From: Helianthus annuus
Lineage: Eukaryota > Streptophyta > Magnoliopsida > Asterales > Asteraceae
DNA length: 64,000 bases
Reading direction: 5' to 3'
Assembly: GCF_002127325.2 (NCBI RefSeq)
Contig: NC_035437.2
Span: 166,810,263-166,874,262 of the forward strand
Part shown: positions 11,701 through 20,234 of the stretch, piece by piece
Position numbering within the stretch: position 1 is the first letter of the stretch
How the letters are laid out: every line of letters begins with the position of its first letter
Notes under the pieces: model-generated
What the model was told of the DNA's origin: nothing
Databases searched by the model: none
What the model saw: the letters and a program-made list of their open reading frames with translations, nothing else
Position numbers and translations under genes: made by a program

Positions 11701-12442
11701 CCGTGTCTAGAGTTCCAGTGTGCTTCAACAACTCAATAAAGGAACTCCATTTTGGAGGTAAAGCGTCAGCAAACCTATTCACCATGTCTTGTTGAGTAGA
11801 TACAACCCCATAAGCACACATTTCACTAATCAGATGATAGAACCGTGTTGTCATATCATTTAGAGTTTCGTTTTCCAAAAATTGAAACGATTCAAACTCT
11901 TTCTTCAACAAATCATGACGAGACTTTCGAGTAGCTGCATTGCCTTCTCCTCTAGCAACTAAGGCATCCCACAATGTTTTCGTGGTCTTGCAGTAGGAGA
12001 ACTGATGATAGATATCTTTGTTGAGTGCTTGTGTAAGTGTAGCAAAGGCCTTTTTCTCCAATTCATAAGCCTTCTTGTCATTTTCGAGCATGTTAGCATA
12101 ACCTTCTGAAGTGGACGTTGCAACTTCAAGATTGGCATTGAATGCATTGATGAAACATGTCCAAAGATCGGTGCTTTGCCCTTGAACATACGTGTGAAAG
12201 CGGTTTTTCCATGATGGAAAGTCGTTCATATGGTTCAACTTCGGTGGACGATTGTTGCTTCCCGTTTCGCTTTCACTAATCAAAAGATTTTGAATGCTTT
12301 GACTCTGATTGGATACCAAAGCCCATTGACTTGGACTGATTGATGGCGGTGGAAACATACTTTTTGCCCAAGCTACAACAGAAGTTAGTTCTTGACTAGA
12401 TTGTGAGTCCAAACTCCAATCCCAAGGACTTGTACAACTCAT
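8723..12442 (-). CDS. Large Copia gag with two zinc knuckles
   Basis: A 1239-residue uninterrupted frame starting at an ATG just inside the leader. The first about 400 residues carry the UBN2-type capsid region (WKNRFHTYVQGQ, ALNKDIYHQFSYCKT, FLENETLNDMTTRF). A CCHC knuckle, CFNCGNKGHFKREC, lies near residue 456. A long acidic and serine-rich region and a probable coiled coil follow, and a second knuckle, CFKCGEIGHIIKNC, lies near residue 1099. Gag packages the element RNA into virus-like particles. This length is well above that of ordinary Copia gag, and two widely spaced knuckles are unusual. The stop lies 16 bases before the pol frame, which is in another register, so gag and pol are separate frames. 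Confidence 0.9.
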   Translation of the reverse strand: MSCTSPWDWSLDSQSSQELTSVVAWAKSMFPPPSISPSQWALVSNQSQSIQNLLISESETGSNNRPPKLNHMNDFPSWKNRFHTYVQGQSTDLWTCFINAFNANLEVATSTSEGYANMLENDKKAYELEKKAFATLTQALNKDIYHQFSYCKTTKTLWDALVARGEGNAATRKSRHDLLKKEFESFQFLENETLNDMTTRFYHLISEMCAYGVVSTQQDMVNRFADALPPKWSSFIELLKHTGTLDTVNIYEFIQKLEHKNDEEIRKAKRAPAPQNTEMYLPGFDALARSAAAQQPKLQTAFVSNTSSLPFPQLTAAPAFDPRSYIPVPTQPQVQPPQQQQQAHYTSNPQPQNPNTIRVDNSNLSHLSIEVAKEHMEIINTMVSAYCGLVAGQLGNINMTNEDYQQIDKEEMELMDIKWAFASAVRRAKDFMARTGRTSLEGKKDTKYGFDINAVTCFNCGNKGHFKRECTRPTKQGNHNPFRNQTSTTNVNAQQENRERRMVAVNNNQGQPGTSNPNRALAAQADEGCDWSVQFGEDDQRSGTACYAKIIEHVHKEESSGSDDSSGYSGSSDEEGSVSGDNHSESDVKEEGGDDIQDLLNEADELKCQKSILIRKAATASKEMEKLFSEDGAFSFQTAFMANFSASSSQVNSEPPAPSVCKSCADMKLESEKLHSHNQNLVIELSKCKEANMALTRNEKEFKSVIETLKKNVSEVNKVVYHKQVSINEYINIVEETKKQLAIAQCEHDAIKQKLESYSNSQFVLDHIIDVQQPKGNQKGIGYKKCPPPLMNNYTKMPDEEEMPRYEPSVPLDVEEFAAGLGFKPDNSSNTSSKEQETSSSMKQSPPIIEDYETSDDESEVDVSEQDKSLNKMKGVVIPRENHILCDPDTPDVSSVKKQVIDSVKVDKTCVSTVKSSNVLYTLVGDNKIYSDHVFPIKNVNQSLIDKVFEDNTNKFLGKTLPGIVVTQCDQIPKAEIRKQFGNKKSSTTQQPSASNGKQPVKRAQKHKVSQMKSETKGARFQKKAKDVKFVSSKGTDKIETFENKSNTDFVKQVTILKRNSDNNYTQRTNGCDEKASTSGSTSSTSCGQSSSPKFVERRTCFKCGEIGHIIKNCPNAPKSKFVEKAPPETVHLQRRSVSPKHDKRTVKEQETKQRRKNMKTVEKALKSEVKTVQREPSVSQPVKPESSKTGRQKRTWLPKAGDNSGGAVVLENHQEIDITFRDAQGRPKTTKAWVPILN

Positions 12443-13256
12443 TTTGGTGAAATACTAATTGAAGATCTACACAAACACAAACTGTTAAATTCAAACAGAC
12501 AAGAATTGAAAGATACAACCTTGTTCGAAAGATCAAGATTTGTTCGAAGGATCAACAGTGTTCGAAAGATCACTGTTGAGTTTCGAGCAAAGACTTCGAA
12601 AGATTCACAATTGACAGATCCTTATCTTTCGAGCAGTTATCTCGAAAGATTCACGGTTTGAAAGATCCTTATCTTTCGAGCAATTATTTCGAAAGATTCA
12701 CAATTTGAAAGATCCTTATCTTTCGAATAACTATCTTTCGAAAAGATTCCCTGGATCGAAGGATAGATCTCTGACTTCGAAGGATGGGTCGAAAGATGAT
12801 TATCTATTGAGCCTTCCTTGATCGAAAGATGGTCTTTCGACTTCGAAGGATATCCTTCGATCACACTGACACAACTGACAAAAAGGTGACAGGTTGGTGA
12901 GAAAGGTGATTGGTTGGTGTACCAACTTTCGGCAGAAGGGATGTTCTGCACACGACTTTTCACCAACTTTTTGACTTTCAAATAAAATATGCCCAAAATG
13001 GCAAACCTTATCCAGAAGGTCCGGTCACCGGAACACACCGGAGATAAGGCTGGAAAACACCTAGTTACTTAAAAACAGTTTTTTTAAGTTACCCAACCCA
13101 ACCTTGAACACTCCCGAAAGGTTTAGAACGCGTTTTTCAGTTTAAAAATGCAAGAAAACCACCAAAAACGGGTGCTAAACCAAGTGTCCAAACACACCAA
13201 GAACTTGAACAAACCCGGTTTTAAACAAGGTAAAGAGCCACGGCTCTGATACCACT
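12443..13256 (-). other. 5' leader of the SIRE-like element with palindromic word array
   Basis: About 0.8 kb between the 5' LTR and gag. From about 12515 to 12865 it is filled with TCGAAAGAT/ATCTTTCGA and TCGAAGGAT words in both orientations, around twenty in all, which could pair with one another in RNA. The short reading frame at 12637-13038 crosses these repeats and is not convincing as a gene. Confidence 0.65.
13241..13254 (-). other. Primer binding site, initiator-Met tRNA type
   Basis: On the minus strand this reads TGGTATCAGAGCCG, the standard plant retrotransposon primer site, two bases inside the 5' LTR boundary. Confidence 0.9.
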
Positions 13257-13883
13257 TGTAGGTCCCTCTCGGAGGATGACGAACCTAAACCTTGTTATAC
13301 AAACCCACTAGCGAGTGCGGAATCCAAGCTAGCAAGCAAACCGAGATGAAACAAGTATAAACACAAACACACAAAGGTTCACCGATTAACACCACTTGTA
13401 TTAATACGAATGAAGGTTCCGGTTACAAGTACAATGTTTACAAATCAGTTTTGCAAACTCTCAAGGTGTGTGTGTGTTTCGGACAGAATGCTCTCAACTT
13501 TCTATCTCTCTATGTGTGCATCTGTATATCAACATACACTGCATGGGTATATATACACCCAGCCCAGGTTGTCTTGTCCGAAGGATCTGATAGATGATCG
13601 AAGGATCATCTATCGATTACAAAGTCTTCGAAGGATCTGCATTAACCTCGAAGGATGATCTATCGAATCATCCATCGAAGGTTCATCTTTCGAGTTCATC
13701 GAAGGATCAACATTATCCTTCGATGAGCATCCTTCGAGCCAGACAAAAGACAACCATATTTCTAACTGTTTGGCCAAGTCAAACTAGGAGGACAGTTGAC
13801 TTGGTCAAACTTACATGACTAACAAGGACATCGTTTATAACGTGACCGAATACAGACAAAGTACAGACACAAGTGCACCAACA
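13257..13883 (-). repeat. 5' LTR of the SIRE-like element
   Basis: 627 bp, nearly identical to 2880-3506. A palindromic GTATATATAC at 13547-13556 could serve as TATA box for minus-strand transcription, and the same TCGAAGGAT word cluster lies between 13572 and 13742. Confidence 0.95.
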
Positions 13884-13888
13884 GTAAA

Positions 13889-13917
13889 TCAGTAGCTTGA
13901 TTTACGCTAGGCTATTA
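13889..13917 (-). repeat. Copia A 3' LTR, second piece
   Basis: This completes the LTR broken at 2879 and ends GGCTATTA. The adjoining plus-strand ACCCCCTTC (13918-13926) is the minus-strand polypurine tract GAAGGGGGT, confirming this as the start of A's 3' LTR. Confidence 0.85.
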
Positions 13918-13926
13918 ACCCCCTTC

Positions 13927-14375
13927 AATCGAACAGGTGGAGGACCAACACGGAGCAAGCCACGAACTTTTTCAAAGAGAGGCTTGGGAAGACTCTTTGT
14001 AAAAATGTCTACAACCTGGAGATTGGATGGAACAAACTTGGTGTGATGTTAACCAGAGGAGACAAGCTCACGAACCAAGTGATAGTCAATGTCACTGTGT
14101 TTGCCACGCTTGTGTGATACACGATTTTGACTTAGAAAAATTGCACTCTTGTTATCACAAAGAAGAGTAGGTCGATCCTCAGGTAAAGCATGCAACTCGC
14201 GTAGAAGATCAGTGAGCCAAATTATCTCTGCGGTAGTGTTGGCCATAGCACGATACTCAGATTCACAACTTGACCGAGATACAATGGGTTGTTTCTTTGC
14301 ACTCCAGGAAACTAGATTACCACCAAAATAAATAGAATAACCATAAGTCGATCTTCTAGTTTCAATGCATCTGGC
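13927..14375 (-). pseudogene. Copia A RNase H C-terminal fragment
   Basis: The minus-strand translation gives CIETRRSTYGYSIYFGGNLV, SWSAKKQPIVSRSSCESEYR, AEIIWLTDLLREL and LLCDNKSAIFLSQN, the C-terminal RNase H of a Ty1/Copia polyprotein. It stops at ELVSSG near 14049, whereas the family normally continues for a few dozen residues. The upstream half of the same domain lies at 28214 and beyond; element B, with its CTGGC duplication, separates them. Confidence 0.88.
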
Positions 14376-17300
14376 TGTAACACCTCGAAATTTTGTGTCC
14401 AATGATGTGTTAACACGTGTCATTTGATTACACGTGGCATCTATCATAAATAAAGGACTAATTTTGACAAACCTTGAAAGTATGTAAATTCGAGGGTTAT
14501 AAATGTCAACAAGGGTAAATATACTGTATAGTAACCCTAAATAATGCTTGAACCTTCAAACGAATAAATCATAGATCGTACAGAAGCGAAACGCGAAAGA
14601 AAGTGAGAGATTACAAGCTACAGGGGTTAACCGTGTCAACATGTTTAATTATACCTCTGAATGACCCTTTGACGTTCCCAAGGCTTTGTAACGGTATTAT
14701 ACACTCACTAAAATATAATATATAAATTTCGCGAAGTTTCGTTATGAAACGAGAAAGTTACGATCGAATTCGTAGAAGAAGGGTTAAAAGCGTCAATAAT
14801 GAAAGTTAAGTCTTTCTGTATAATTAATAAACTAACCGGGGATTTAATAACGCGGGGAAATAACACGAGGTCCTTAGTTGTAATTAACCGAGGGCCAAAC
14901 CGCAAAGTTACCCCTTCAAACCCGAAAGGTCAGGTAAATCATTACGAAAGATTTCGTTATTAATTACCAGATTCTGATAATCATTTCAAAAGATTTAAAA
15001 TTTCTGGAAACCAAGCCTCTCGCGACCCGCGTTAAGTAATAGCCTAAGTGTAGGCGGGCCGCGAGCCTCCTGTTTTACGCGCCTGTTATTTGAATCCCAG
15101 GCGACCCGCATTAAACAAGCATGGAACTCCCATGCGGGCCGCGTAAAACGCCCAGATGCAGAAAGTTGTAACTACTTGCCTTTTGGAGCCTTTGAACGAT
15201 CAAAACACTAATGAATGAGGCATGGGCACCCTACACTTGACCCATATCACTTAGGGACACCTGCCCATGATCCATGATCAAATGTAGACTGAGTTGTGAT
15301 GATCTTAGGTGCTTTATTTGGCTATAAATAGCATACTTGTGAGCATATGTTCACCACACCTCAAACACACATCTCTGATCATTCTAAGAGCTCCCAAGCA
15401 TCCATCTCTGCTCTATAAGCAAGAAACAACTTCTGTAAGTCGTTCACAATCAATAGGGTCTTGCATTTCCATAGTTATAGCTTATAAACACAACCGTCGT
15501 AACTAACGGTTGTCATTACAATAACTTTCAAGTGGTTCAGTCTTATGACGAATCAAAAGTGGTTTTGAGTTGGTATTTATGTGGGTAATAAACCTCTAAA
15601 AGGGTTCCCCCTGATCACCACTCTAACTATGTCAAATATCGAGTCAAACGTGCACTTAAAAAGTCAACAGAAAGCTATTTTAGCGATTTACGCATAATCT
15701 GTAATGTACATACTAAGAAACCTGTTTTGACACTCATAAAATATGATATTAAGTATATAAACTTGTTTGCGCTCGTTTGAATCGATCATTTGCTATATTG
15801 AACCGGTTCAGAGCCGAATGTCGCAAAAGTTTGACTTTTGCATTGACTTCAGTTCTGACCCGTTTTAGTGAGGTATAGACATACCTTAGGACTCTCTTAG
15901 GACCAGGTTATATGATGGTATAAACCTCTGTGATCGGTTCATGAGTTATCCGAGTCTTTTACGTGTTTCCGTTAATCGCCTAAAAGTTGACCGTAACGCC
16001 ATTTTGAAAATAAAACGAGTATTTCGGACACGTGAACGGACCATAACCTTGCTTATTAAATTATAAGCATGTCCTTAAAGTTTCACGTCAATCCGAGGTC
16101 TAGAATGAGAGTTATGCTAATTAGCGTAATTTAAATAAACTTTTGTAATAAACGGCTCAATTAGCATAACGCCCATCTAAACCAAGATTTCGTCACCAAA
16201 ACTTTTACCCACTGTTATAAATTAATATTTTGGGAATTTTAAAGATTTTTAATAATTTTTACCTCGCTCATAACCTGCGGTTATGGCTACGGTTCGGTAA
16301 ATACCGAATATGCCCTTTTCGGCCAAAACATGAGTTCTACAAGGTCTTTTGACCCGATTCCAGTTGCTACTGGTTCCAAATAATAAATAAAGTATTTTAA
16401 GCTTTTTAAGCTGTTTGGGAAACTGAGATTTCCTGTAGAACTCGAAAAAGCCCTTTAAAAGTCTTTAAAATGACCGAAAAACCCCTACGGGGCGTAATAT
16501 TAACTTAAACTCGTTACGGGCGTCACGGAAGGTATCCTACTGATACCACAACCTTTTCAAGGCATATTGACTTAGGAAATAAGCGTAGGACTCTCATGGT
16601 TAACCGTTTCGCCTCTTGCGCGCACGGTCCGGCTTATGAAACTAGTTTTCATAAATTAGCCGATACGGGTCAAATTATATTATTTGAACCCCAAAATCCA
16701 GAGTGTGAACCTTGAACCCATATAAAACAAGTCTCTGAACTTGTGTGGGGCAGAATCACATTCCATTCTCGGTTTTCGCCTTTTCGCGCGATTAAACCAT
16801 ATTTATGTTCCGGAACCAACCGGTCTAGGCTACGGCCAATATAAAGACCCGTTAGGATTCTAAGAGGTTAATTAGAACCTTCGTTCCAGATTAGGAGCCC
16901 CGGTAAAAGCTATCGGCGATTTAATCGAACTAAGGATATATACTTGCAAAGGTAAATACTTTAACTTATTTCCCCTATATGGGCTTGGGTTACGGTATAT
17001 TAATACCGCTTGATTGAGCATTATATTTTTCCATCTTAGGTGGTTAATTAAATAATATGATCGGCTCATTTAAACAGTTTTGTTTCTTAAAAGCCTTTGG
17101 GGGGTTTAATGACCGTTGTCCCGGATATCCTTGGCATCATTTTACGAAATGGCCACGACCATCGACATCCCGGTGTAGGCGTACACCCGGTATACATTGT
17201 CGACATTAGATTAAAAGACGTAGCCGTTGGTTTTTATACTACGGTTTTACGCAATGTGGTGTGTCTATAAATCTTTAACCCGGCACGACCCGGGCTACTG

Positions 17301-17764
17301 AACGCAATAAAAGAACATGTAAAACGTTCACAAGATTTTAATAATTTTCCCAAGTTATAAAAGAGTTTGTGCCTTGTGCATTCAAATCAATTTTAATAAA
17401 CATTTTCAAATGTGTCAGTTGAACGTATTTACCAGTGTAAACTGACGTATTTTTCCCCAAAAGATTAAGTGCAGGTACTATACGAAATTGGCTGGTATTA
17501 GCTTCCTAAGCATCACGAATAGTCTCGCGAACTCGATGCCATATCTGAATGAACAATATTTTATTATTATTTTGATCCGCTGTGGATATATTCGACTTCT
17601 GTAATACATTTGATATTACCACCAGAGGTTGAAGTATATATTTATCTTTAAGCTTCCGCTGTGCATTTATATAATTGTGTGGTTTGACTATATTGTTGCC
17701 AACATCGTCACGGTAATCCCCCACCGGGCCCACCGGTGAGACACGTGGAAATCGGGGTGTGACA
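14376..17764 (+). repeat. 5' LTR of element B
   Basis: 3389 bp. It has two GC-rich blocks (15020-15065 and 15100-15153) where GCGACCCGC faces GCGGGCCGC, a potential hairpin set. Confidence 0.95.
15323..15440 (+). promoter_or_regulatory. LTR promoter: TATA box and downstream 5' splice site
   Basis: TATAAATA at 15323-15330 is a clear plant TATA box. About 105 bases after it lies TTCT/GTAAGT (intron start 15435), a near-consensus 5' splice site. The solo LTR at 55945-58289 has the same arrangement. Use of these signals is inferred. Confidence 0.6.
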
Positions 17765-17767
17765 GGT

Positions 17768-17780
17768 TGGTATCAGAGCC
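17768..17780 (+). other. Primer binding site of element B
   Basis: TGGTATCAGAGCC three bases after the 5' LTR, complementary to the 3' end of initiator methionine tRNA. Confidence 0.93.
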
Positions 17781-17941
17781 CAACATTGAGTGAATTAAAC
17801 ACTATCCTATTGTGTTTAATCTCAATGACACAATTGCACATACTTGAGTCTAGACAAGAACTTAGGACAAATTCGAATTGTTATTCCAATTTTGTCTTTT
17901 TCTTTTATTATTGGAATTTTAAAGTTTTATAAAGCAGGAAA

Positions 17942-19156
17942 ATGCCACCTGTTATATTCCGAGGAAGAGGAAGGGGAAGAAGAGGCAGAGGAGATGTCGT
18001 GACACATCACGATAACGAAGCTGGACCATCAGGTACAAGACATCCTTCGATGACAAGGAGCGAAGAACCACAACGACGAAGAGATCTCTACGAACCCGCG
18101 AGGCATTCCACCTCGCACAGCTCGACGCCATCTTATCGGCACTCCTTTGGGCCAAACTCAGAGAATGATCCCAACAACCCACAACCTTCCTTCATACCTC
18201 TACAACGTTCGGTATCGCACCGAAATTACGACGACCCTACTCCATACTACATAGGTCAGTTTAATCCGGCTGACTACATACAGGAACCTTCAGGCTTTGT
18301 TCCATTAGGGCCACAAGATCATTTCTCCGAGGACCATATGGATGAAGATACTGATTCAACTGAACCTGCTCGTGGTACGCCCACGCATCCGATAGAAGTC
18401 TCTGATGGGTCATCCTTCCATGGCACACCCTATCAGGGGCCAGACAGTTTCCAAGCGTTGTTTGACCGACATGAGTGGTACTACACGCCACCTTAACAGA
18501 CATCTCAACAACCGCGACATCCACAGGATCCCTCTGAGGATTCACGCTTTGAGGCAGTTACGCCACCACCTCCGCCACCGGCGCAACCAGTAATACCTGA
18601 TCCACCAAGGCGTAGAAGGACGAATGCTCGTATGTCCACACGAGGAGGAGGGGGTATCCACTTCAGCACCCCTCGACACTCTAGTAGTAGCCACTATCCG
18701 CCACTACAAGAAGAAGGACCTTCAAGTCCTATACAGGAGGCGAACTCCGCACCAGCTGCACCAAATTCGCCACCATTTGGGTATGACCAACCCATACCTG
18801 CTTACACGGGTCCAACGGCTTACAACCCGTTCGAACCGTCACAAGCACAATACAACTACAATTATGAACGCGACCCATATGTGGTGTCGGCTAGATATAA
18901 TGCGCGCTACCCTGACGGAGCTCATGGGAACATGGGACCACCGGACTACTCAGCTCATGGGTATCCAATACCTCCCAGACCCCCAGCTCCGCAACACGTG
19001 CCACAACCACGATTCTCTCCTCCTGAACAAGAAGAGATACTCCATCGACTAGATCGTGTGGAGAGAGAGTTCGAAGAAGAGAAAAAGAGCCACCAAGGAT
19101 TTCTCAAAGGCTTAGCAAACCTACTAAAGGGCAAAAAGAAGAAACGTGACCACTAG
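17942..19156 (+). pseudogene. Extra ORF of element B upstream of gag, one premature stop
   Basis: The ATG at 17942 opens a frame of about 404 codons interrupted only by TAA at 18494-18496. The N-terminus is RG-rich (FRGRGRGRRGRG), like RNA-binding RGG segments. The middle is rich in proline, serine, histidine and tyrosine and probably disordered. The last 50 residues are charged and likely coiled-coil (EEILHRLDRVEREFEEEKK), ending in a lysine cluster (KGKKKKRDH). It has no similarity to gag or pol that I can see. It lies between the primer site and gag, where element D also has an unrelated-looking ORF. The frame staying open on both sides of the stop suggests recent loss. A role in RNA binding is a guess from composition. 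Confidence 0.7.
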
Positions 19157-19197
19157 CCCTTAATAGTTGTACTAATGTAATTTCTATTTTGAAATAA

Positions 19198-19295
19198 GTC
19201 CCTGCGTGGACACTTATCGTATTTCAGTCCCTACGTGGACTTATCTTTTAAGTCCTTGCATGGACATTTAATCTTATGTTAGTCCCTGCGTGGAC
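19198..19295. repeat. Four spaced copies of GTCCCTGCGTGGAC
   Basis: Copies begin at 19198, 19227, 19252 and 19282, spaced 25-30 bases apart. Each is a near-palindrome (GTCC...GGAC) that could form a small stem in RNA. Confidence 0.8.
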
Positions 19296-19698
19296 TTGTC
19301 ACTTATTTTATACCTCTAAGGAGGTATGTACTATTTGAAAGACCCGTTTAGGGCAATATGTAATTGTATTTGAGATTATGGAATGTATGTTATGAGTTTT
19401 GTTTTAATATGTATAAAATAAATCAAAACCATTCCTTTTATATTGATCTGCCTAGATAAAGAATCTTAAAAGGTGAAACCTAACTTGGTGTCTTTTAAGA
19501 TCCAGTCAAGATGGTACGACCTAATTAAAAAGATTCTGATTCCCTGTTAACCTCTGTACGCATGTTAACAATCATGGCAGATGTGAATCGTTAAAATCAC
19601 GCACGTCATTCTTATACAATAATCCTTTAAGGATTTCAAAACCCAACTAAATGATTTATAAATCGTGGGTTAAATCACCAATGAAGGTGATCAATCTT

Positions 19699-19908
19699 AT
19701 TAAAACATCCATTAGTGATGTAGTGCCTACGGGCCAATATTATTAAAACATCCATTAGTGATGTAGTGCCTACGGGCCAGTATTATAAAAACATCCATTA
19801 GTGATGTAGTGCCTACGGGCCAACCTTATTAAAACATCCATTAGAGATGTAGTGCCTACGGGCCAACCATATTAAAACATCCATTAGAGGTGTAGTGCCT
19901 ATGGGCCG
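19699..19908. repeat. Five tandem copies of a 42-44 bp unit
   Basis: The core ACATCCATTAGTGATGTAG recurs at 19705, 19748, 19790, 19834 and 19877, each followed by TGCCTACGGGCC. The core itself is an imperfect stem (ACATCCATTA / TGATGT). Confidence 0.9.
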
Positions 19909-20234
19909 TAATAATTGTCTTATAACGACAAAAGGCAGTGGTGGTCTATGACTCCCTGTCAGAAAGAGATAAAAGAACTACGATTCAAATCTCTATGCCT
20001 TTGATTCTCAGAAATCTCGGCTAAAATTATAAAACATCCTCGTGATTAGGCTTTATGCCGCCAATACTATTTATATAGCTGAAATAGGATATATTCAAAT
20101 CCTAATATGTAATGAAATAATAAGTTAACCAAATATGGTCTCTGTACCATGGTTGACAAATTGTCATAAAAGACAATTATATAATAATCTCCTGAATAAA
20201 ATTTTGTTATCTTCTGTAACAGATTCAAGTTACA

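Larger units (their letters stand above)
2880..13883 (-). mobile_element. SIRE/Maximus-like Copia retrotransposon, nearly intact
   Basis: An 11.0 kb element on the minus strand, bounded by TG...CA termini and the 5-bp duplication GTAAA (2875-2879 and 13884-13888). It has two 627-bp LTRs in which I noticed only two differences, a Met tRNA primer site, a long leader, a large gag, a pol of protease, integrase, reverse transcriptase and RNase H in Copia order, a non-coding 3' region and a GGGGGAG polypurine tract. One in-frame TGA in integrase is the only obvious lesion. LTR similarity indicates a very recent insertion. The SIRE/Maximus assignment rests on the large gag and long spacer and is moderately confident. 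Confidence 0.92.
19157..20234 (+). other. Spacer between extra ORF and gag
   Basis: About 1.1 kb without a gene. It includes two tandem repeat sets (listed separately) and ends with TATCTTCTGTAACAG at 20208-20222, a good 3' splice site 12 bases before the gag ATG. An unrelated minus-strand frame at 20067-20378 is judged spurious. Confidence 0.5.

Noticed and set aside
14708..14905. 65-residue minus-strand frame, repeated at 25150-25347
   Set aside because: It is within the LTRs of element B with no recognisable motif; duplication reflects the LTR pair.
19699..19908. Regular repeats that might suggest a CRISPR array
   Set aside because: Units are directly tandem without unique spacers and sit inside a plant retrotransposon leader.
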